Below, one piece after another: positions 25,682-32,202 of a stretch of DNA of 39,371 nt. The notes under the pieces were generated by a model. It did not search any database, had not been told where the DNA came from, and saw only the letters and a list, made by a program, of their open reading frames with translations. The stretch covers positions 9,543 to 48,913 of the forward strand of contig NZHC01000108.1 of the NCBI GenBank assembly GCA_002689655.1. Reading direction: 5' to 3'. The DNA is from Rhodopirellula sp. (lineage in GTDB: Bacteria; Planctomycetota; Planctomycetia; Pirellulales; Pirellulaceae). Positions within the stretch are counted from its first letter, which is position 1. Every line of letters begins with the position of its first letter. The translations under genes and the position numbers were made by a program.

Positions 25682-25844
25682 GTGTGTCCTCTAGGTTTGG
25701 TTAGGGTTAAGCGAGGGAACGGTTTTCTTGGAGAAGTCTGATTTTTAGTCTTGGACCGCGACTGATTGCGATGACGGTAAAACGTAGCAGTTGCGATTCG
25801 GAGTTTCTGAAGATCACGACCATAGCGGGCAGAGCTTCAACGGG

Positions 25845-25876
25845 CGGGCAGCGGTATAGACGAAGCCGCCTGCCCG
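25845..25876 (-). terminator. Terminator-like hairpin after the GTPase-ExbB operon
   Basis: CGGGCAGCGG (25845-25854) pairs with CCGCCTGCCCG (25866-25876) apart from one bulged C, with an 11-base loop. It lies about 95 bases past the stop of the ExbB-like gene and before the SDR gene. No T-run follows on the minus strand. Confidence 0.45.
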
Positions 25877-25968
25877 TGAATTTGGGTGGTTATTGCCTCG
25901 GAATTAAACGAACTGAACGAACGTCCCGGAGTAGCAGCTCCTTGCCGACAAGGTCTCAAGCCAAGATC

Positions 25969-26820
25969 TCATTCATCTGGCGAATTGCCTTGCTGTGGAG
26001 GCTTTTTTGCAGACGGTGCAGGAGGGGGACGGTCAATCGGTTTTCGGCTCTGCTTCGCGTTTCCTGTGATGCCCTTGGTTGCAGCTGCTGTCGGAGTGTT
26101 GGCTGGCTGACGAGCTCGGGTGGCCGGACGACGTTTGATCGGCGCGAGTGCATGTTGGCTTTGGTAGGCGACTTCCGCGATGAGGGAATCAACGCGGTTT
26201 CGGCACACAGCGTAAATTGCCAAGGATGGGATTGCCACTACCAGACCACATACCGTGGTGACCAAAGCTTGATAGATTCCTTCAGCTAAATCGCCAGCAC
26301 CTGCAGCTCCACGGGTAGCTGCTACCTGTTGAAAGGCGAAGATCATACCAGTGACGGTGCCAAGCAAACCCACCATGGGGGCGATATTCCCAATCACGGA
26401 TAAGTATTCAATGCGACGCATCAATCGCGCGGACTGTTGGGCAAGCGAATCTTCAACGGCCTTCTCAACTTCTCGCCAGCCAAATTCAAACTCCGAAAGT
26501 CCCGACAGTAGGACCACACTTAGAACGCTTGGCAGGCGGCGGCAGGCAGCGTCAGCCTCGGCTGGCCGCCCCGTCAGTAATGCTTGACGCACCGTGTCAC
26601 TGATCCCGTCCGGAAGGACTTCTTTGCGTCGCAAGGTCATCACCTGATCGAACAGCAAATAGGCCGCGGTGATACTCAGGCCTGCGAGCACAAGCAGGAT
26701 CAGAATGCCGACCAAGCCGCCACTCAGTAAGATGCCAAAGAAGCCTGTGGGCGAATCGTTAGCGACAGCGGTTTGCGACAATAAGAACATTTGAATATTC
26801 AGCTTGGGCAACGGCATCAT
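25969..26820 (-). CDS. MotA/TolQ/ExbB proton channel family protein
   Basis: A 283-residue inner-membrane protein with three membrane helices at about 27-57, 141-163 and 185-206. The family signature G151-L-L-G-T-V-T-G-M-I-F-A-F lies in the second helix, and the third has T-T-V-C-G-L-V-V-A-I-P-S. These are the positions that form the proton path in ExbB/TolQ/MotA proteins. The last 60 residues are Pro/Arg/Lys-rich and probably cytoplasmic and disordered. Its ATG overlaps the TGA of the upstream GTPase gene by 4 bp (26817-26820), implying coupled translation and a joint role. No ExbD/TolR-type gene is present next to it, which is unusual because the family normally works with such a partner. 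Confidence 0.85.
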   Translation of the reverse strand: MMPLPKLNIQMFLLSQTAVANDSPTGFFGILLSGGLVGILILLVLAGLSITAAYLLFDQVMTLRRKEVLPDGISDTVRQALLTGRPAEADAACRRLPSVLSVVLLSGLSEFEFGWREVEKAVEDSLAQQSARLMRRIEYLSVIGNIAPMVGLLGTVTGMIFAFQQVAATRGAAGAGDLAEGIYQALVTTVCGLVVAIPSLAIYAVCRNRVDSLIAEVAYQSQHALAPIKRRPATRARQPANTPTAAATKGITGNAKQSRKPIDRPPPAPSAKKPPQQGNSPDE

Positions 26821-28649
26821 GACTCCAACTCGGCAGCACCGGCTGAAAGCAGGAACTCAGCGTCAGCAAGCAGGGGCTCGTCCCAGCTCAGCCGAAGTAC
26901 ACCCTCCTGTTGCAGCCGTTCAATCGTCTCGTGATGAACATCACGTATTCTCTTTTCTGCTCTTCGGACCTTCGAGCGACTTTGGGACGCGGAGAGAACT
27001 AGCATCGCAAAGATGGCCGTAGGAAGAGAAGAAAGCAGGAGGCTGGTTAACATCATCGCCAAATCAGGTCTGGGAAAACGGTTGAGTTCGCCACCCAACT
27101 GGCTTAGTGCATCATAGCTTGCATCAAAGTATCCTCGATACAACGCTACAATGGGACCCGCCATTAAGAACCAAAAGATGGTCGTTCCAAGAAGTCCGCA
27201 GATCGCGGCGGTGAAGCGGGAGGGGGCGACTCTTTCTACTTCTTCATCAAAGATCCGCTGCGAGTTTTCCTGCAAACTGTCGATGCCGGCAAGATAGGCA
27301 ACTTGGGTTCGTGTGCCGTGGGCAACGCTCGAAGTGTTGGAAGGTTTGGCTGCACGCAATTCGAGCAGTTCATCGTGAAAGCGTTCTGCCAGCGGCCCGA
27401 GCCTATCTTTGACCGCAGCGGAACAGCGATTCTGCAGGCCTTCGCGTAAGTCCTGCTCGGCACCGCGATTAGCGCTCAAATTCTTGGTACTGGTCCAAAC
27501 CGCACCGACGAGGGAGGGTAAGGAACCCGAGAGGGACAGGAGCACCCGATCCCACGCGCCATGTGTCAGATTCAAAATGGATAGAAATGTGCGGTAGGGA
27601 AAATAGAATGCCAATGTTTCGGTCAGTAGACTCAGGCGAAGACGAGAACGTACGGCGGCCCGCAGAGGACCATCGCGCCCGACGAGTGTTTCCGCAATTT
27701 CACCGGGCAGCAATTTTGCCTCTGTATTGAGTCGTCGGACAGCGGCAGTGAGGCCTGGTAGTTGGTCACTCATCACAGCGTGCAACGCGACTTGGAATCG
27801 CGAGTCGATAGCCGCAAGTCGAGCACTACGGCGGCGGTCACCCGCCCAAGCGCATTCAAGTTCACTCTTGAGTCTGTCCGCTATGTCTTTGGCTGCTTGC
27901 TTGCCTATCCGCGACTCAGATCGATCTTCGATTTCGAAATCATTCACGACCACCGGCAGCGAGATTGTACTGGCGGGAGCTGCTTTCCGCATTCGCGCAA
28001 GTAACGTGTCAACTTCTGCAGAGAGTTGGTCATCTTGTGAACGAACTGCATTAACGATCGGGATCACAATCGTTCCCTCACTCGCCGAAGCCAACATAGC
28101 GATGTTCTCGCTGCGGATTTGATCACGACGAACGACTAGCAACATCACGGAAGCAAGTGATAATGCACGATTCGCTACACTTGCGATCGCCTTGCGGTCA
28201 TCGGTTGCTCCGGGTGCATCGACCAGTAAATAGGAGGTGCCGATGGGTTGCATTTCTGAGACGGAACAATGCACGAATTGTTCATGGGTTGTATCAAGAT
28301 TGTCTGGGGGGGCTGGTCCAACCCAAATCAGTTGTTCGGTCGCGTCGTCAGCGTTGTTTCCACTTTTGATTTGATTTCTGGAATCTCGGTTGCCGATCAG
28401 TTGGCGAACGATCCATGATTTCCCTTGGCCGGTCGCACCAACTGCCGCCACAACGGTCAGGCCGCTACTCCTGTCATCAAGAATCCGATCACGTGCTTCG
28501 GCGTGGTCATCACAAAGCTCAAGCACTTCGCGACCGGCAGGACTATTGCCCAGGACATTGGCTGCCGCGCGTCGAATGCGCGTCAGGTATTCAAGTCCGG
28601 GCTGGCCCAGTGCAGTGCCTGCTTGGATTTCGCTTTCTGATTTCGACAT
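26817..28649 (-). CDS. Large P-loop GTPase-like membrane protein (second of pair)
   Basis: A 610-residue protein. Walker A is G71-A-T-G-Q-G-K77-S78, and the G3 box is L-V-D144-A-P-G147. The G4 position reads I-V-N-A-V-R-S-Q-D-D, not a standard N-K-x-D. A long alpha-helical middle follows, then two hydrophobic helices near the C-terminus (F-W-F-L-M-A-G-P-I-V-A-L region and L-L-L-S-S-L-P-T-A-I-F-A-M region) and a basic end. This layout, with a GTPase head, helical stalk and paired membrane helices, recalls bacterial dynamin-like and related GTPases. The start at 28649 leaves a 14-base gap from the upstream gene. An in-frame ATG at 28751 would overlap it by 88 bases. The function is probably membrane-linked and GTP-dependent. 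No named family was recognised. Confidence 0.7.
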   Translation of the reverse strand: MSKSESEIQAGTALGQPGLEYLTRIRRAAANVLGNSPAGREVLELCDDHAEARDRILDDRSSGLTVVAAVGATGQGKSWIVRQLIGNRDSRNQIKSGNNADDATEQLIWVGPAPPDNLDTTHEQFVHCSVSEMQPIGTSYLLVDAPGATDDRKAIASVANRALSLASVMLLVVRRDQIRSENIAMLASASEGTIVIPIVNAVRSQDDQLSAEVDTLLARMRKAAPASTISLPVVVNDFEIEDRSESRIGKQAAKDIADRLKSELECAWAGDRRRSARLAAIDSRFQVALHAVMSDQLPGLTAAVRRLNTEAKLLPGEIAETLVGRDGPLRAAVRSRLRLSLLTETLAFYFPYRTFLSILNLTHGAWDRVLLSLSGSLPSLVGAVWTSTKNLSANRGAEQDLREGLQNRCSAAVKDRLGPLAERFHDELLELRAAKPSNTSSVAHGTRTQVAYLAGIDSLQENSQRIFDEEVERVAPSRFTAAICGLLGTTIFWFLMAGPIVALYRGYFDASYDALSQLGGELNRFPRPDLAMMLTSLLLSSLPTAIFAMLVLSASQSRSKVRRAEKRIRDVHHETIERLQQEGVLRLSWDEPLLADAEFLLSAGAAELES

Positions 28650-28663
28650 GGAACGATTCTTTC

Positions 28664-30778
28664 TCAGGGGCTGGGCGGACCGTTGCGGGGCACGCTGCGT
28701 TGAAGTTCCTTCTGGAATTCCTCTCGAATGTGGTACAGTTGCATTGTGCATTCAACCGCCTCACGCACCACAATTTTGGACGGCAATACCTTCTCGTTGC
28801 CGCCGGCGATTCGAATCAAGGCTGGCTCCGTCATCCGGGCCACACCGAAGGTGTCGCAAAGGACTGCATGAAAGTCCGCTAGTTGCTGTCTGGCAGCCTG
28901 CTGCCCCACATTCTTGGTGTTGCGACCGCCTGCCCAAAAGGTCGATAACGTGGTTAGCCCAGCGGCTGCCAGAAGCTCTGGAATGGATGCAGACATGACA
29001 AGCGTGCTGCCGCCACCGTCAATTGGAATCATCAGCACGGCGCCGAACGCTGCAAGCATGAGTGCGAGGGGAGTCAAACCGGCCACCAGTTTCTTGTGCG
29101 CGGGAATCTCCTTCCACATCTCTCTGACCGCTTCATCCAGACGCCGCGCGTCCAGAGCGGTAAAGTCGTCGCGTTCAAAACGCAGGATTGCATCCTCACA
29201 GGCCTGGATCCACCTTTTGTCGTCGAACGACTTGCCATCCGATGTCTTCCAATGTGGAAGGTTTAACGATCCATTGTAACGCTCCAGAGATGATCCCAGT
29301 GTTTCGGGAGTCATCAGCCCTCCGTATTCACCCCGTTGAAATTTGTCTTTGATTTCACCGGCGGTGCGTTTTGCCAACGCCGAGGGAGTCAATTGTTTGA
29401 GCAGGTCGGTAGCGCCTCCAAAGATCACGCGTAACCGAGTGTTCAGTTTGACGCCAAGTCTCGCGTACCAAGGAGCAGTGGCGGAAAAGGAATCCATCAG
29501 TTGCCGCAGAATCCTCTCACTTTGGTGCAGACGCAGTTCAGTGACTTCGCCACCCATTTGACGGTGCGCAAAGAAATCAAGCGATGCGTCGAGTAGGCAT
29601 TTTTGGGCTTTGTCGGTGGCCCGCTGTGCGGCAGATGAATCCCGATCCAGCATCACATAAGCTTCTTCCCAAATGACGTTCCGCAAGCTCGAGGCCAGAG
29701 CATGGCTGAACTTTTCAAACAGTTGACCCCGGTCCAGTTTGGTTGGCAGAGAGGTCAGTAGTCGATCCTCGGAAATGCATGCCGGTGGATTATTGCTCGG
29801 GTCCTCCACAATCGAAAAGAAAACGGGAAGGCGGTCACGATTGCTGAGTTCATCGGTCAGTACCTGTTCCTGTAATTTGGGAATGAAGGGAAGGCTACCA
29901 GGAACTTCGAAGTCGTAGGCCGCGTAGATCGTCTCGATGCCATTGGATCGCACGAGCGGTTGAAAGGTTTCGTAAACCAGGTCGGGGGTCTGTTGTGGTC
30001 GCACCTTGTTCACGGCCAACATCCTCGGTACACCGGGCATCAGATCCGATGCCATCCGCAAAAGATCGCCTAAAGTGCTGTCACGTGATGATTCAGCGGA
30101 TGCAACGACTAGAAAAGCCGAACAAAGTGAGGCTGCCCTGCCAAGGAGTTCGCGCCGAACCTCGGGTGAACCAAGCCCAAACTCGGCATCTGAGACAATG
30201 TCCGGGCAATCCAATAAGCCGATCCCAATCGAGTCGAGAGCTGGGTCCGTCGCAATCAATGGAACGGCCAGTGCCTGGGCCTTGCCGTCAGTATTGTTGT
30301 ATTGGCGATGCGCTGTATCTGGATCGGTCGCCAGCATCTCAGGTTTCTGCCCCAAGGCATCACCAATTCTGTCCATCAGCAGGGCCCACAGCTCGGTGTC
30401 TTGTTCCCAGGCGGATGGAAGCCAAAGAACAAAACGGTGTGTTCCCTGCGCATTGTTTGCACCACGCAGGGTCCGAGCCTGCCCAGCTTTGCTCAAAAAC
30501 GTGGCAACTAAACTTGTCTTTCCGCTGTTCAACATCCCAGCCACCGCTACCGTGGGCCAATCAATCAAACGTTCTGCTGTGTGGAGCTGTCGCCCGGTCG
30601 CAAGCAAATCATGCACGAGCGTGGGATCCAAGTGACGCGTTGCCTGAAGGAAACTGTCACGCCTTTCCGCCGGGTAGGTGTATTCAATGGCAGCGCGGCG
30701 ATCGTCATCCTCCAGCAACGCTTGAAGCGTTGGCCAGTCAATGATGTGCTTCGTTTTGTTGCGGCGTGACCCAAACAT
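28664..30778 (-). CDS. Large P-loop GTPase-like membrane protein (first of pair)
   Basis: A 704-residue protein from the ATG at 30778; the frame is open upstream to an ATG at 30937. Walker A is G81-M-L-N-S-G-K87-T88, the G3 equivalent is L-L-D190-C-P-D, and the G4 position is V-N257-K258-V-R, so the standard D of N-K-x-D is missing. A long helical region (about 300-560) precedes two hydrophobic segments near 570-630 (L-T-P-L-A-L-M-L-A-A-F-G and P-E-L-L-A-A-A-G-L). It is not a simple duplicate of the next gene: sequence similarity by eye is limited to the G motifs. The two genes are 14 bases apart and lead into the ExbB-like gene. No clear ribosome site precedes 30778, and the tandem repeat just upstream complicates start choice. 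Confidence 0.68.
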   Translation of the reverse strand: MFGSRRNKTKHIIDWPTLQALLEDDDRRAAIEYTYPAERRDSFLQATRHLDPTLVHDLLATGRQLHTAERLIDWPTVAVAGMLNSGKTSLVATFLSKAGQARTLRGANNAQGTHRFVLWLPSAWEQDTELWALLMDRIGDALGQKPEMLATDPDTAHRQYNNTDGKAQALAVPLIATDPALDSIGIGLLDCPDIVSDAEFGLGSPEVRRELLGRAASLCSAFLVVASAESSRDSTLGDLLRMASDLMPGVPRMLAVNKVRPQQTPDLVYETFQPLVRSNGIETIYAAYDFEVPGSLPFIPKLQEQVLTDELSNRDRLPVFFSIVEDPSNNPPACISEDRLLTSLPTKLDRGQLFEKFSHALASSLRNVIWEEAYVMLDRDSSAAQRATDKAQKCLLDASLDFFAHRQMGGEVTELRLHQSERILRQLMDSFSATAPWYARLGVKLNTRLRVIFGGATDLLKQLTPSALAKRTAGEIKDKFQRGEYGGLMTPETLGSSLERYNGSLNLPHWKTSDGKSFDDKRWIQACEDAILRFERDDFTALDARRLDEAVREMWKEIPAHKKLVAGLTPLALMLAAFGAVLMIPIDGGGSTLVMSASIPELLAAAGLTTLSTFWAGGRNTKNVGQQAARQQLADFHAVLCDTFGVARMTEPALIRIAGGNEKVLPSKIVVREAVECTMQLYHIREEFQKELQRSVPRNGPPSP

Positions 30779-30813
30779 TATTTGTACGCGAACTTTGTGT
30801 TGCTGTTCCCAGG

Positions 30814-30867
30814 TGTTTGTCTGCAGGCAGATGCTTGTCTGTAGGGGGATGCTTGTCTGTAGGGGAA
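30814..30867. repeat. 18-bp tandem repeat, three copies, at the 5' end of the first GTPase gene
   Basis: Units at 30814-30831, 30832-30849 and 30850-30867. The second and third differ at one base; the first is more diverged. Because 18 is a multiple of three, the repeat would read as repeated Q-T-S-I-P-L if translation began upstream at 30937. If it begins at 30778 the repeat is leader DNA. Confidence 0.7.
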
Positions 30868-31265
30868 TGGTCGTTGGCAGTGCAAACGACGGCACATACG
30901 AACGGTAGCAATTGAGCAGAAAAAGTCTTGGAAGCAATTTCGATTCAACGGCATGCGACAGCGTTTAGGGTTTCTGAGCCGGGCAAAGTGCGACAATACC
31001 ACGCAACCAAGAATGCGAAGTGGAATTGTGACCGTCTCTTATTATCTCAGATGACACTGCATCAAAGAACCACCGCATTGCAGAAGGGTTCAGTTTTCTT
31101 CGGTTTTCATAATGATTCGACCATATCGGGGGAGCGATTGGTGGTGAGGATTGTGCCCGCGAGGCGGTTGCAAACGAACTTTGGGGAAGTGCCGCTCACG
31201 GCAGTTTTGAGGCGTGGGAGAACTCTCTGCGGTGCTAGGTTTGAAATTAGCCAATGAATTTGATG

Positions 31266-31334
31266 TTTTTAGGTTTTTAGCAGGCTGTTGGCGTGCTCGC
31301 GACAGTTGCGGAAGCATTCAAACAAACCTAAAAA
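31266..31334. repeat. 11-bp perfect inverted repeat with 47-base spacer
   Basis: TTTTTAGGTTT (31266-31276) and AAACCTAAAAA (31324-31334). The arms are AT-rich. It may be a protein-binding pair or the end of a long hairpin. No coding frame covers it. Confidence 0.5.
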
Positions 31335-31400
31335 TACGCAAACGATGCGACGAGAGTGAGGCCCGACAATGAAGCCGCATTTGTGTTGGGCGTGGACTAA

Positions 31401-31440
31401 GATTCTGGTTTTGAGGGCGTGATTCTGGGTTTGAGGGCGT
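31401..31440. repeat. 20-bp tandem duplication before the lipoprotein gene
   Basis: GATTCTGGTTTTGAGGGCGT is followed directly by GATTCTGGGTTTGAGGGCGT, with one mismatch. It ends 23 bases before the first possible ATG (31464), inside the likely promoter or leader. Confidence 0.75.
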
Positions 31441-31463
31441 TTGGTTACTTTTAGATTAACAGG

Positions 31464-32042
31464 ATGAATATCATGCAAATACAAGTTCGCAGAGTGGGAA
31501 TGGGATGGTTGCTTGGGTTGTCAGCGCTTCTTGGGCTGCTGGGGTGTTCCGAATCGAATTCTCCTGATGCAGCGCCGGAAGTTACAAGCAACGAAGTGGA
31601 AGATTTGAAAGCGAAATTGCCATCCGGCGATGAAATCGAACAGGCTGCCAGTGAAGCGGCCGAGTCGGTTGTCGATGGTGTATCAGCAGCGTGGGAGAAG
31701 GCGTCCTCGGCTGTGAAAAATCTCGAAGGTGGCCAGGAAATGTTGAGCAGGATGAAGGAAATGTATGGCTCCGCAAAATCTTCGCTGAGTGAGGTCACCA
31801 GCGAGGAGTCAGCTGAGAGGGCTAAGGCAGAACTAAATACGTTGTCTGAGAAACTCGATGAATGGAAGCCCGAGTTGAGTGAGATGTCGGAAGAGACCAA
31901 GGTCGGCGTCAAACGTTTTTTCGAGCAGGTCGCGGATCAACTGTCAGTCATGGGTGACCAGTTGAACGACAACGAGTGGGTTAACGAAATACTGAAGCCT
32001 AAGCTGCGAGAGTTGATTGAGCAGCTCAAAACCCTCGTTTAG
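31464..32042 (+). CDS. Small helical lipoprotein
   Basis: A 192-residue lipoprotein. The N-terminus has R-R, a hydrophobic stretch and a lipobox L-L-G-C28 followed by S-E-S, so the mature protein should be lipid-anchored through Cys28. The rest is rich in E, K, A, S and L with heptad-like spacing, predicted long amphipathic helices or a coiled coil, and it has no catalytic motif. Starts at 31464 and 31473 are both possible; the second has AGGA about eight bases upstream. The expected place is the inner face of the outer membrane or the periplasmic face of the inner membrane. It lies between the GTPase operon and the VWA operon, but its strand is opposite to both. Function unknown. Confidence 0.72.
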   Translation: MNIMQIQVRRVGMGWLLGLSALLGLLGCSESNSPDAAPEVTSNEVEDLKAKLPSGDEIEQAASEAAESVVDGVSAAWEKASSAVKNLEGGQEMLSRMKEMYGSAKSSLSEVTSEESAERAKAELNTLSEKLDEWKPELSEMSEETKVGVKRFFEQVADQLSVMGDQLNDNEWVNEILKPKLRELIEQLKTLV

Positions 32043-32202
32043 CCAGCAAGCGTAAGCAACTGGTCTGTGAGCACAGGGAGGTTGGGCGTGGGACACGTGG
32101 GGATCAGGCTCACGCATGACTTCTCACTAGCGGGGGACGCTGACGCTGGCGATGGATGTCTCTCAGCCATGCACTCACTCAAGCATGTCGGTGCTTCAGG
32201 CT
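32043..32202. other. Convergent gap between lipoprotein and VWA genes
   Basis: 160 bases between two converging genes. No convincing terminator hairpin was found. A CGCTGACGCTGGCG stretch (near 32137-32151) is GC-rich but not a good inverted repeat. Confidence 0.4.

Larger units (their letters stand above)
30868..31463. other. Divergent intergenic region between the GTPase operon and the lipoprotein gene
   Basis: About 600 bases without a convincing gene if the GTPase starts at 30778. It holds an 11-bp perfect inverted repeat (31266-31276 and 31324-31334) and a 20-bp tandem duplication (31401-31440). Both divergent promoters should be here, but no strong -35/-10 pair stood out. Confidence 0.45.

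Noticed and set aside
28390-28998. Plus-strand frames across the junction of the two GTPase genes
   Set aside because: Arg/Cys-rich products typical of antisense translation; both genes are supported on the minus strand.
29995-30744. Plus-strand frames of about 210-250 codons opposite the first GTPase gene
   Set aside because: Two overlapping frames without motifs. The minus strand carries the Walker A and other conserved features there.
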